A stretch of 12,114 bases of DNA, from the NCBI GenBank assembly GCA_903918705.1, contig CAIXFP010000062.1:1-12114 (forward strand), given 5' to 3'. Below the pieces are notes generated by a model that did not search any database, was not told where the DNA came from, and was given only the letters and a program-made list of their open reading frames with translations. The stretch comes from an uncultured Pseudomonadota bacterium (GTDB lineage Bacteria > Pseudomonadota > Gammaproteobacteria > Burkholderiales > Thiobacillaceae). Of this stretch, positions 1 to 6,370 are shown piece by piece. Position 1 is the stretch's first letter; every line of letters begins with the position of its first letter. The translations under genes were made by a program, and so were the position numbers.

Positions 1-1
1 C

Positions 2-274
2 GAGGGCCTGATGACCCAGACCCTGGTGGTGCACATGATTCGCACCCAGAAGATTCCCTTCATCGAGAGCCGGCCCGGCACTGCATTGTTGCTGGCGACC
101 AGCGTGATTATGGCCATCGGGATTTCCATCCCCATGGGACCATTTGCCAGCTACTTCAAGCTACAAGCCTTGCCGATGAGCTATTTCCCAATGCTCGCGG
201 CCATCCTGGCGGGGTACATGGTGTTGACGCAGCTCATGAAGCGGTACTACACGCGACGATTCGGCTGGCAATAG
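2..274 (+). CDS. mgtA: Mg2+-transporting P-type ATPase, C-terminal end (5' partial)
   Basis: The window opens inside this gene, in frame from base 2; the ATG at 11 is internal. The visible 90 residues match the C-terminal transmembrane part of MgtA/MgtB, the P3B-type ATPases that import Mg2+ across the inner membrane using ATP. Recognisable stretches are EGLMTQTLVVHMIRTQKIPF, the hydrophobic helix after SRPGTALLLATSVIMAIGI, the loop LPMSYFPML, and the basic tail MKRYYTRRFG. Two hydrophobic segments fit the last two membrane helices. The catalytic DKTGT motif and nucleotide-binding domain lie outside the window, so whether the whole gene is intact cannot be judged. The stop (TAG) is at 272-274. 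Downstream is a small unknown gene, then another metal-transporter fragment, suggesting an old metal-homeostasis neighbourhood. The family call is based on remembered family sequence and is confident for the fragment. Confidence 0.9.
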   Translation, partial: EGLMTQTLVVHMIRTQKIPFIESRPGTALLLATSVIMAIGISIPMGPFASYFKLQALPMSYFPMLAAILAGYMVLTQLMKRYYTRRFGWQ

Positions 275-306
275 GCCACCATACCATCCATGAAATCAGC
301 ATTGTT

Positions 307-597
307 ATGACCTTCCGAATCAACTTTATCCAACATGCCGGCGGACAATGGTTCTGCGACGTCGAGCGTATCGACGCCGGACGCACCACCATCGAGCTCT
401 ACACAGACAAGGCTGGTCGGGGACTCATGGCCGAGGATGCGATGGGCAGCCTGGGTCCTTTGGTTCCGGAGGATGCCTTCCTGATACCCTCTGGGTCATC
501 CGGGCACGAGGCATCTCTTATGATCGCCAGCGCGCTGGAATCACTCGGATGGGGGCCTGAAATAGATAGGCATGGCACGGTTGTTCAACATCTGTAA
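307..597 (+). CDS. Small hypothetical protein (96 aa)
   Basis: I do not recognise this protein. It is 96 residues, soluble, without a signal peptide or membrane segment, mildly acidic, and rich in Gly, Ala and Ser. It starts at ATG 307 (MTFRINFIQ) and ends with TAA at 595-597. No good Shine-Dalgarno sequence precedes the start, which sits 32 bases after the mgtA stop, so expression could rely on read-through from mgtA. The sequence alternates short beta-like stretches (FRINFIQ, TIELYTD) with a helix-like ending (EASLMIASALESLGW), so a small folded domain is plausible. The opposite strand and other frames give no better reading. It ends just before the truncation point of the neighbouring cation diffusion facilitator fragment, so it may have arrived with, or survived, that rearrangement. 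It could also be a chance open frame. Confidence 0.5.
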   Translation: MTFRINFIQHAGGQWFCDVERIDAGRTTIELYTDKAGRGLMAEDAMGSLGPLVPEDAFLIPSGSSGHEASLMIASALESLGWGPEIDRHGTVVQHL

Positions 598-611
598 CCG
601 GACCCAACCTT

Positions 612-800
612 ACCCCCTGCGTGCTGGGGTTCCATGACCTCCATACACGCAAGATGGGCGACAAGATTGTGCTCGATGTGCACCTGGAGATCTGCGCCAG
701 CCTTAGCGTGCTCGAAGGCCATGACATCACCGTGGAAGCGCGGCGGCGCATACGGGGGGTGGTTCCGGTCCTCAATGTCATGACTCACCTCAATCCACAC
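612..800 (+). pseudogene. Remnant of a cation diffusion facilitator (FieF/YiiP-like), cytoplasmic domain only
   Basis: This reading frame (open from 570, first GTG at 621) encodes a clear C-terminal cytoplasmic domain of a CDF metal exporter. Landmarks are VLGFHDLHTRKMGD, then VLDVHLE, then SVLEGHDI, then VLNVMTHLNP. The spacing matches E. coli FieF, where the histidines of HDL, IHLE, the helix and IIHQD help bind zinc at the dimer interface. Here the last aspartate-type position reads Asn (HLNP). All six membrane helices, which would lie upstream, are missing: a TAG at 567-569 closes the frame and the upstream gene is unrelated. After about base 800 the frame continues to 962 with low-complexity sequence unlike the family. 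A gene decayed by 5' deletion is the simplest reading. A functional free-standing domain is less likely, as no good ribosome site precedes GTG 621. Confidence 0.75.
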
Positions 801-1269
801 GAAGGCAGGCTCCCCTTCCTCCCCGTTCTCTGTTTCCGAGAAAGGCGCCTTTCGCACGACCTCCAGTGTTTATGCGGGTTCTCGGCGGCAAGTATGAAAC
901 GTAGATCGGGGGGCGGAGGCGACAGGCTCCGCCTGCGGATCAGGTTCAACCGAGGAAAATAGGTTCATGGCTATCCTCACTTTGCTATTACCGCTGGCAC
1001 GCCCTCGTCTGCCAAGTGAATGGCGGGATGTTACTGGCTTGGGCGTCGAGCAAGAGGCCTGGATTTGATGTCTGTGGGATCTGGCGGCGCAGGCTATCGC
1101 TTGCGGTTTGGGCCTTGCTTGAATAGCGCGGGCAAGGGCAGCCCTTGGGCAGGATCACCCCCGGCTTGGGGTGAGAACGGACAGGAACTCCGCTCTTTGA
1201 AACGAGGCACACTCCGCTTGGCGACGGGGTCGCGCGGGCGCCGCGGGGGGCCGGAGTCACGCTTGCCCA
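801..1269. other. Hairpin-rich stretch with no convincing gene
   Basis: About 470 bases between the CDF remnant and the end of manC. Open frames exist on both strands, but their products are Arg/Pro/Gly/Ser-rich, lack ribosome sites and resemble no family I know. The stretch is notable for inverted repeats: 912-918 with 927-933 (GGCGGAG/CTCCGCC), 1133-1139 with 1141-1147 (CAAGGGC/GCCCTTG around one A), 1155-1161 with 1168-1174 (TCACCCC/GGGGTGA, 6-base loop) and 1221-1225 with 1229-1233 (GCGAC/GTCGC). None is followed by a T-run on either strand, so none is a classic intrinsic terminator. They could still slow transcription leaving manC. The region may be decayed sequence or a dispersed repeat. 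Confidence 0.5.
1155..1174. repeat. Inverted repeat, 7-bp arms, 6-base loop
   Basis: TCACCCC at 1155-1161 pairs with GGGGTGA at 1168-1174 around the loop CGGCTT. It lies about 100 bases beyond the manC stop on manC's downstream side. No T-tract follows on either strand, so a termination role is uncertain. Confidence 0.5.
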
Positions 1270-2685
1270 TCAGCCCCTCTCGTAGATGTCCTCGAAGCGC
1301 ACGATGTCGTCTTCGCCAAGGTAGGAACCGGATTGCACCTCGATCAAATGGAGCGGGATGCGGCCGGGGTTCTCCAGACGGTGGATGGTGCCCAGCGGGA
1401 TGTAGGTGGACTGGTCCTCGCACAGCAACTCTTCCTTGCCGTCGCGTGTGATCAGGGCGGTACCGGAGACCACGATCCAGTGTTCGGCGCGATGGTGGTG
1501 CTTCTGCAAGGACAGCTTCTCGCCCGGCTTGACCATGATGCGCTTGACCTGGAAACGGTCCCCCAGGTCGATACCCTCGTACCAGCCCCAGGGCCGGAAC
1601 ACCCGGGTGTGAAACTCATGCTCGCTGCGTCCGCTGGCCTTGAGGTAATCCACCACTTTCTTCACGTCCTGGGCGCGCGACCTGTCGGCCACCAGCACGG
1701 CATCCGGCGTTTCCACGATGAGCAGGTTGGCCACCCCGATGGCGGCCACCATGCGCGACTCGGCACGCACCAGGGAATCGTTCACGCCGTCCAGGTACAC
1801 GTCGCCACGCTGGACGTTGCCGGCCGCATCCTTATCGCCCACGTCCCAGAGGGCGGACCAGGCGCCAATGTCGTTCCAGCCGATGTCCGCGGGCACCACG
1901 GCGGCGTGGCGGGTGCGTTCCATCAGAGCGTAGTCGATGGAATCCGATGGGCAGGCGGCGAAGGCCCCCTTGTCCAGGCGGCAAAAGTCCAGATCGTGCC
2001 GGCCGCCATCCAGCGCCTGTTCGCAGGCGGCGATGATGTCCGGGCGCAGCGCATTCAGTTCGTCGAGGAACTGGCGGCAGGAAAACAGGAACATGCCGCT
2101 GTTCCAGAAATACTCGCCGCTGGCGAGGAATTTCTCGGCGTTCTCCCGGTTGGGCTTTTCCACGAAGCGGGCGACCCGGCGCGCCGTGCCGCCGGCCAGC
2201 GACTCACCCTGCTGGATGTAGCCGTAGCCGGTTTCCGGCGCATCCGGGACGATGCCGAAGGTCACCAGGTGGCCGGCCGCCACCGCCTTCAAGCCTTCAG
2301 CAATGGCGGCATGGAAGGCGGGTACGTCGGCGATCAGGTGATCGGCGGGCAGCAACAGCATCACCGCGTCGGCATCCTGCCGCAGCAGGTGCAGGGCGGC
2401 CACGGCGGCGGCCGGCGCGGTATTGCGCCCGATCGGTTCGAGGAAGATGCCCAGGGGCGAAACGCCGATGTCGCGCAGCTGTTCGGCGATCAGGAAACGG
2501 TGGTCGTTGTTGCAGACGATCAGCGGCGCGCCGGCGCCCGGCAAGCCGGCCAGGCGCAACACGGTTTCCTGCAACATGGTGTTGTCGCCGGCCAGGGGCA
2601 GAAGCTGCTTCGGCAACGCCGCGCGGGAAAGCGGCCAGAGTCGGGTGCCGGAGCCCCCGGAGAGGATGACGGGATACAGCGGCAT
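1270..2685 (-). CDS. manC: Mannose-1-phosphate guanylyltransferase / mannose-6-phosphate isomerase
   Basis: A 471-residue bifunctional cytosolic enzyme that makes GDP-mannose for polysaccharide, lipopolysaccharide or glycan synthesis. The N-terminal nucleotidyltransferase carries the signature GGSGTRLWPLSR (residues 10-21) with PKQ (25-27), and FVEKP at 174-178 followed by EYFWNSGMF. The C-terminal cupin, the type II phosphomannose isomerase part, has RPWGWYE (364-370), the metal-ligand cluster QKHHHRAEHW (394-403) and HRLENPG (435-441). Length is normal for the ManC/AlgA/CpsB family. I chose ATG 2685 because MPLYPVILSGG is the usual start and GAGG lies just upstream; the longer frame to 2736 adds 17 unlike residues. 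It follows the metal-binding gene by 75 bases on the same strand, so it may be read through from the flgM transcript or use its own promoter. No other mannose or polysaccharide gene is visible to say which polymer it serves. Confidence 0.95.
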   Translation of the reverse strand: MPLYPVILSGGSGTRLWPLSRAALPKQLLPLAGDNTMLQETVLRLAGLPGAGAPLIVCNNDHRFLIAEQLRDIGVSPLGIFLEPIGRNTAPAAAVAALHLLRQDADAVMLLLPADHLIADVPAFHAAIAEGLKAVAAGHLVTFGIVPDAPETGYGYIQQGESLAGGTARRVARFVEKPNRENAEKFLASGEYFWNSGMFLFSCRQFLDELNALRPDIIAACEQALDGGRHDLDFCRLDKGAFAACPSDSIDYALMERTRHAAVVPADIGWNDIGAWSALWDVGDKDAAGNVQRGDVYLDGVNDSLVRAESRMVAAIGVANLLIVETPDAVLVADRSRAQDVKKVVDYLKASGRSEHEFHTRVFRPWGWYEGIDLGDRFQVKRIMVKPGEKLSLQKHHHRAEHWIVVSGTALITRDGKEELLCEDQSTYIPLGTIHRLENPGRIPLHLIEVQSGSYLGEDDIVRFEDIYERG

Positions 2686-2720
2686 GGGGGCGGACCTCGG
2701 GTTGGTTGTTGTGGGCCGGG

Positions 2721-2749
2721 AGAATAACGAGCCCACCCCCAGCCGGCAA
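2721..2749 (-). promoter_or_regulatory. Possible sigma-70 promoter for manC
   Basis: On the minus strand TTGCCG (2749-2744) and TATTCT (2726-2721) are separated by 17 bases. Each matches four of six consensus positions. The start point would be near 2714, giving a leader of about 29 bases before the manC ATG. A 6-bp inverted repeat (2711-2716 with 2731-2736) overlaps the site. No intrinsic terminator separates manC from the upstream gene, so manC could also be read through from upstream. Confidence 0.3.
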
Positions 2750-2760
2750 TCGCGCGATGG

Positions 2761-2970
2761 CTAAGCAACCACCGAGTATCCGCCGCCCTCGATCGCCGCG
2801 CGGATCGCCTCGGGAGTCGCGCTCGCCGGGTCATGGGCGACATCCACCCGGCCCGAGGCAAGGTCGACCTGCACTGAAGTCACGCCGGGCAGGGCGCCCA
2901 CAAGGTTTTTCACGGAATTGACACAGCCCATGCAGCTCATGCCGGAAACTTTCAAGGTCAGGGTGTTCAT
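2761..2970 (-). CDS. Heavy-metal-associated (CopZ/HMA-type) metal-binding protein
   Basis: A 69-residue HMA-domain protein. The start MNTLTLKVSGMSCMGC contains the metal site MxCxxC (Cys13, Cys16) in the first loop. The rest follows the ferredoxin-like fold: VNSVKNLVGALPGV helix, SVQVDLASGRVDVAHD strands, TPEAIRAAIEGGGY helix. Such proteins bind Cu(I), sometimes Zn, and hand it to P-type ATPases or repressors in the cytosol. The start is fixed by the family and by an ATGA overlap with the flgN stop (2967-2970), so its ribosomes probably come from flgN. No copper ATPase or copper repressor gene is seen in the window. Its place in the flgM-flgN operon is unusual, and a flagellar role is not established. 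The family is certain; the bound metal is inferred. Confidence 0.92.
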   Translation of the reverse strand: MNTLTLKVSGMSCMGCVNSVKNLVGALPGVTSVQVDLASGRVDVAHDPASATPEAIRAAIEGGGYSVVA

Positions 2971-3413
2971 GCGGTATCTATGCTCCGATTGGGGTTGAGA
3001 AATTCGCTCACGCGGCCGTCCGCGCCGTAGAGGGTGCGGCTCCCCGCCGCATTGCGCAACACCTGCACGGCGGCCTGGGTGCGGCGCAACTGTTCGTCGA
3101 TGATGCGGCTGTTGAGTCGGTTCATGCGCTCCACCTGACGCGCCAGTTCCTCCACCCGCTGCCAGGGTTCCGCGACCGTGGCGCCGCAACGCTCGCGCAG
3201 GGTGGCAAGTCCGGCCGTTTCGGGCAGGCCCAGGCTGGCGGTCAGACCGTGCCAATGCCGAGCAATACCACGATTGGCGACATCGCGGCGGGCCACCAGG
3301 GGCGTCAGGGCATCCGCATGGCTGGTGGCGAGCACCGCCGCCTCCTCCTCCAGCAACTGGCTGAAAGCCGTCAGTTCTTGCGCCAGGGCTTCGAGTTGGC
3401 TGGCTAGGCTCAT
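2967..3413 (-). CDS. flgN: Flagellar export chaperone FlgN
   Basis: A 148-residue, largely helical cytosolic protein of the FlgN family, which binds the hook-filament junction proteins FlgK and FlgL before export. It has the long N-terminal helix (SLASQLEALAQELTAFSQLLEEE), a helical core with Arg and Glu heptads, and the family's C-terminal motif LYGADGRV (128-135) followed by a short tail. Length fits the family (about 140-160). The start ATG (3413-3411) overlaps the flgM TGA as ATGA, and its own TGA overlaps the next ATG in the same way, so the three genes are likely translationally coupled. Position directly after flgM supports the call independently of sequence, because flgMN is a common pair. 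FlgN sequences vary widely, so the name rests on the motif plus context. Confidence 0.93.
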   Translation of the reverse strand: MSLASQLEALAQELTAFSQLLEEEAAVLATSHADALTPLVARRDVANRGIARHWHGLTASLGLPETAGLATLRERCGATVAEPWQRVEELARQVERMNRLNSRIIDEQLRRTQAAVQVLRNAAGSRTLYGADGRVSEFLNPNRSIDTA

Positions 3414-3718
3414 CGGCTGTTGCGGTGGCTCAACTGCTCGATGGTTTCCTTCACCATCCCCTCGGCCACCGCTTCCTCGTCCACCTTGAAGCTGCCGTCG
3501 GCGATGGCATTGCGTATGGACTCGACCTTGCCGGCATCTTCCGCCGGAATGTCGGCGAGCTGGGTTTCCAGTTCACGCATCAGCGAAGAGGTATCAGTGA
3601 GTTCGACGTTGTCGCTGACCGAACCGGTAGAGCCGGCGACCACCTTGCCCTTTGCGTTCTTTTTGACGCTCTTGGACTGGATGCTGGTGATTTGCTGCAA
3701 CGCACTGTCAATTTTCAC
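3410..3718 (-). CDS. flgM: Anti-sigma-28 factor FlgM
   Basis: A 102-residue negative regulator that holds the flagellar sigma factor FliA inactive until the hook is complete and FlgM is exported. The N-terminal half is Ser/Lys/Gly-rich and probably disordered (SKSVKKNAKGKVVAGSTG). The C-terminal half is the sigma-binding region: LMRELETQL (46-54), then KVESIRNAIADGSFKVD (64-80) and EEAVAEGMVKETIEQL. I chose GTG 3718 over the upstream ATG at 3808 because VKIDSALQQ resembles the usual FlgM start, AGGAGG sits 8 bases upstream, and the longer form would begin upstream of its promoter. The gene lies directly behind a sigma-28 promoter, giving the classic feedback loop in which FliA drives its own inhibitor. 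Its TGA overlaps the flgN ATG. Confidence 0.95.
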   Translation of the reverse strand: MKIDSALQQITSIQSKSVKKNAKGKVVAGSTGSVSDNVELTDTSSLMRELETQLADIPAEDAGKVESIRNAIADGSFKVDEEAVAEGMVKETIEQLSHRNSR

Positions 3719-3726
3719 GGCGGATT

Positions 3727-3732
3727 CCTCCT
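3727..3732 (-). promoter_or_regulatory. Ribosome binding site deciding the flgM GTG start
   Basis: AGGAGG on the minus strand ends 8 bases before GTG at 3718. It is the full Shine-Dalgarno core at near-ideal spacing. It supports the GTG start over any upstream ATG in the same frame. Confidence 0.85.
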
Positions 3733-3747
3733 CGAGGTGGCAAGGAT

Positions 3748-3774
3748 ATAACGGCTCGCCGTCGGCAAGCTTTA
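3748..3774 (-). promoter_or_regulatory. Sigma-28 (FliA) promoter for flgM
   Basis: Minus strand TAAA (3774-3771), a 15-base spacer, then GCCGTTAT (3755-3748). The known FliA consensus is TAAA, 15 bases, GCCGATAA; the -10 here differs in two of eight positions and the spacing is exact. The transcript would begin near 3742, about 24 bases before the flgM GTG. It would drive flgM, flgN and the HMA gene, possibly manC too. Confidence 0.8.
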
Positions 3775-3805
3775 GGAAATGTGCACGGCGAACCGGCCGC
3801 CGCCT

Positions 3806-3831
3806 CACCCGCGGCCCGGCCGTGGCGGGTG
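3806..3831. repeat. GC-rich inverted repeat between flgA and flgM
   Basis: CACCCGC (3806-3812) pairs with GCGGGTG (3825-3831) around a 12-base GC-rich loop. It lies about 50 bases past the flgA stop. No T-run follows on the minus strand, so it could be a pause site or a weak terminator for flgA but is not a typical one. Confidence 0.4.
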
Positions 3832-3880
3832 GGCCGAAAACAGGCCGCGCCGACCGGGCAGGAGCGGGGGGCGAGGTTCG

Positions 3881-4594
3881 TCATGGTTGCACGAGCACGC
3901 TGCCGTCCTCCTGGGCCATGCCCTGCACCATGCGGCCGGAACGCAGCCTGGCGCGGACCAGTTCACCCACCGCGGCGGTATTGAGGGCGCTGCCTTCCTG
4001 GTCGACGCTGAACCCGGAGCCCCGGGCGCAGATGCGCACGCGCTGTCCAGCGGTGACGGCGGGGGGGCGCGACAGGGCATCGGCCAGAAGCGGCTGGCCG
4101 GCCGCGATGCGCCGATTGGCGCGGGCGCCGATGGCCAGCCGAGCATCCTTCAGGAACGCGATCGGGAGTTGCTCGTATTCGATCTCGCGCGCCTCCACGT
4201 CGCCCGCGCCCAGGATCGCGCGTGCCGGCAGATTGCGCCGCGCGACCAGGGCGGGGCCGGAAAGCCGCAAGCGGAAGCCGAGGTACAGACTCCATCTGGC
4301 CGGCACCAGGCAGGTCGCGTTGACGCTGCCGCTGTTGCCGAGGCGGGCGCCCCGTGGCAGGGAAAACACGGGATCGCGACAGGCAGCCAGGCTCAGTCGA
4401 TCATCGACCACATCGGTATGGGCGCTCGCGTGCACGCCCGGCCAGGCCTGCGCGGCCTGCTGCTCCAACCAGGCATCGCCCAACTGGCGCAGTTTTTGCA
4501 TATCCTGAAGCGGCTCCGCCGCCACCCAGGGCGCGCAAAACAGCAAGGCGAGAAATACAGGACGTCGGAGCATGGACAAGCGCGGCCAGGGCAT
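3881..4594 (-). CDS. flgA: Flagellar P-ring assembly chaperone FlgA
   Basis: A 237-residue periplasmic chaperone that helps FlgI assemble into the P ring. It begins with a Sec signal peptide: basic start, hydrophobic FLALLFCAPWV, cleavage expected after VAA (residues 24-26). A Cys pair (72 and 95) in the N-terminal region may form a disulfide. The SAF-like domain spans about 115-175, with VARRNLPARAILGAGDVE and IGARANRRIAAGQPLL. The C-terminal module ends AGQRVRI, then ELVRARLRSGRMVQG and GSVLVQP, typical of the family. ATG 4594 is used here; ATG 4573 (MLRRPVF) gives an equally good signal peptide and neither has a strong ribosome site. It is transcribed away from the diguanylate cyclase gene with only 41 bases between the two starts. 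flgM lies 162 bases downstream. Confidence 0.93.
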   Translation of the reverse strand: MPWPRLSMLRRPVFLALLFCAPWVAAEPLQDMQKLRQLGDAWLEQQAAQAWPGVHASAHTDVVDDRLSLAACRDPVFSLPRGARLGNSGSVNATCLVPARWSLYLGFRLRLSGPALVARRNLPARAILGAGDVEAREIEYEQLPIAFLKDARLAIGARANRRIAAGQPLLADALSRPPAVTAGQRVRICARGSGFSVDQEGSALNTAAVGELVRARLRSGRMVQGMAQEDGSVLVQP

Positions 4595-4635
4595 GAGTAA
4601 CAGCTAGAATTCTCGACTATTTTCCGGATGCCGAC
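4595..4635. other. 41-base divergent gap between flgA and the diguanylate cyclase gene
   Basis: Both genes start from this short gap, so their promoters must overlap it or lie inside the opposing coding region. It contains TAGAAT (4605-4610), a -10-like hexamer in the plus direction, and the small palindrome AGAATTCT. I see no matching -35 element, and no sigma-54 or sigma-28 site on either strand. It cannot be assigned a promoter class by eye. Confidence 0.4.
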
Positions 4636-6315
4636 ATGGAACGTCCCAATCAACCTGCCGATATAGCGCGCGCGGCCATTCGTCTGCTGGGCTCGCGCCG
4701 ACTGCCACCGACCCCGGACAATTTCCAGCGCGCCTATGCCGAAGTGGCGGGGGAGCCCGCCGTCAAGCCCAAGGGCGGCGATGCCAAGCCCGTGCCGGCC
4801 AAACCCGAATTGCGCTGGGCCGACGCCATCCGCCCCCTGATCAAGCAATGGGAAGCGTTCCATACCGGCCTCACCCAGTCGAAGAAGCGCGAAATGCTGG
4901 AGCGGGTGCTGATCAATTTCGGCCACGACAGCCAGCAGTTGTACGACAAGCTCAACGGCCTCGCCCGCTCCTGGGCAGAGTCCGGCAGCGCCGGCAGCGT
5001 GCTGGAAGAAGCCGCGCCCATGCCGGCGGCGCCGCCCGCCGGCAGCGGCATCCCGTCGGCGAATTTGCCGACCGTGCAGCGGGACGCGAGCACCCGGGAT
5101 TTAGCCGAACCTGCACTACCCGACCCCTGGCTATTACTGCGCCAGGCTCTGGTGGGCAATCTGCACCTGTTGGCGGAGAGCTGCACGCTGCGCTGGCCGG
5201 ATTTGGCCGAACGCACCGGGCACCTGGCCGATGCCATGGCCGCCTGCGGCGCCGCGGAGTTGAAACTGTTCGAGGAACTTGCCGCGATCTGGCGCGAGGT
5301 GCTGATCCGCTCCGAGGACGACCACGAACTGGCCATCGGCCTGCGCCGTCTGGTGGGGCTGTTGTTCCTCAACCTGGGCGAACTGGTGGGCGACGAAACC
5401 TGGTTTTCCGGGCAAATGGTCGCCATGCAGGCCCTGATCGACGGCAACCTCAACCCGGAAGCCCTGCACGGCGCCGAACGCGGCCTGCGCGAACTGGTCT
5501 TCAAGCAGGGCGTGATCAAGGGCAGCCTGGACGAAGCCAAGGAAAAGCTGCGGACCCTGATCGCCTCGTTCATCGACCGGATCGGCGCCATGTCCGACGA
5601 CGCCGACGGTTACCATGCCCGGATCGGAGAGTATTCCGAGCAGATCGGCCAGGCCCGCGACATCGGCGAACTCTCTACGGTCATCGAGGGCCTCACCGGC
5701 GACATGGACGGCATGCGCCAGGCCCTGCGCCGCAGCCATGGCGAGTTGAGCGAGGCGCGCGCCCAGGCGGAACAGGCGGAACAACGCATCCACGCGCTGG
5801 AATCCGAACTGGCCCAGGTTTCCAACCTGGTGCGCGAGGACCAACTCACCGGCGCCCTCAACCGGCGCGGCCTGGAAGAAGCGTTCACCCGCGAACTGGC
5901 GCGCGCAGACCGGCTGGTGGCACCCCTGACGATCGCTTTGCTCGACATCGACCATTTCAAGAAGCTCAACGACTCGCTGGGCCACCAGGCCGGTGACGAG
6001 GCGCTCAAGCATCTGACCCGGGTGGTGCGCGACCTGCTGCGGCCCACCGATTCCCTGGCACGCTACGGCGGCGAGGAATTCCTGATCCTGTTGCCCAACA
6101 CCGGCATGGATGAAGCGGTGCAGATCATGAAACGCCTGCAGCGCGAGCTTACCCGCCAGTTCTTCCTGCACGACAACGACAAGGTGCTGATCACCTTCAG
6201 CGCCGGGGTCGCCGAACGCGCGGAGGAGGAAGACCAGACGGCCCTCACCGCTCGCGCCGACGCCGCCATGTACCGCGCCAAGGCGGCGGGCAGGAACCGG
6301 GTGGAACGCGGCTGA
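4636..6315 (+). CDS. Diguanylate cyclase (GGDEF domain), soluble
   Basis: A 559-residue protein that should make cyclic di-GMP from two GTP. The C-terminal GGDEF domain spans about 400-557: DQLTGALNRRGL (402-412), the metal-site region ALLDIDHFKKLNDSLGH, the active site GGEEF (478-482), and the end ADAAMYRAKAAGRNRV. The inhibitory I-site RPTD (469-472) sits exactly five residues before GGEEF, so product inhibition is expected. No EAL domain is present. Residues 1-395 hold no domain I can name and no membrane segment or signal peptide. They are helical, with PPTPDNFQRAYAEVAGE near the start, a Pro/Ala-rich linker about 115-135, and a coiled coil (about 366-399) feeding the GGDEF domain. It is divergent from flgA and upstream of flgB, so a role in flagellar or motility control is likely but inferred. 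An intrinsic terminator follows. Confidence 0.93.
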   Translation: MERPNQPADIARAAIRLLGSRRLPPTPDNFQRAYAEVAGEPAVKPKGGDAKPVPAKPELRWADAIRPLIKQWEAFHTGLTQSKKREMLERVLINFGHDSQQLYDKLNGLARSWAESGSAGSVLEEAAPMPAAPPAGSGIPSANLPTVQRDASTRDLAEPALPDPWLLLRQALVGNLHLLAESCTLRWPDLAERTGHLADAMAACGAAELKLFEELAAIWREVLIRSEDDHELAIGLRRLVGLLFLNLGELVGDETWFSGQMVAMQALIDGNLNPEALHGAERGLRELVFKQGVIKGSLDEAKEKLRTLIASFIDRIGAMSDDADGYHARIGEYSEQIGQARDIGELSTVIEGLTGDMDGMRQALRRSHGELSEARAQAEQAEQRIHALESELAQVSNLVREDQLTGALNRRGLEEAFTRELARADRLVAPLTIALLDIDHFKKLNDSLGHQAGDEALKHLTRVVRDLLRPTDSLARYGGEEFLILLPNTGMDEAVQIMKRLQRELTRQFFLHDNDKVLITFSAGVAERAEEEDQTALTARADAAMYRAKAAGRNRVERG

Positions 6316-6327
6316 AATTGCCGCCCG

Positions 6328-6350
6328 ACCCGGCAAGAGTTGCCGGGTTT
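6328..6350 (+). terminator. Intrinsic terminator after the diguanylate cyclase gene
   Basis: ACCCGGCAA (6328-6336) pairs perfectly with TTGCCGGGT (6340-6348) around the loop GAG: nine base pairs and a short loop. TTTGT-type sequence follows. It begins 13 bases after the stop codon. The T-tract is short, but the stem is strong, and it insulates this gene from flgB. Confidence 0.7.
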
Positions 6351-6370
6351 GTGGATTTCGGGCTGTAGCG

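Noticed and set aside
995..1012. TGGCAC at 995 as a sigma-54 promoter
   Set aside because: The -24 half is perfect, but no GC lies ten bases after GG, which is essential; the next GC is three bases too far.
988..1451. Overlapping open frames on both strands beyond manC
   Set aside because: Their products are Pro/Arg/Ser-rich without family resemblance, and no ribosome sites are seen.
1333..2727. 464-codon open frame antisense to manC
   Set aside because: It mirrors manC codon for codon in GC-rich DNA, and its Gly/Val/Gln/His-rich product resembles no family. manC has full motifs.
2711..2736. GTGGGC/GCCCAC stem as a terminator before manC
   Set aside because: It has only six base pairs, a 14-base loop and no T-run on the minus strand.
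3719..3808. Longer FlgM starting at ATG 3808
   Set aside because: The extra 30 residues are unlike FlgM, most lie upstream of the predicted transcript start, and GTG 3718 has an ideal ribosome site.
5134..6336. 400-codon open frame antisense to the diguanylate cyclase
   Set aside because: It is a shadow frame of a gene with intact GGEEF motifs. It has no recognisable domain and no ribosome site.
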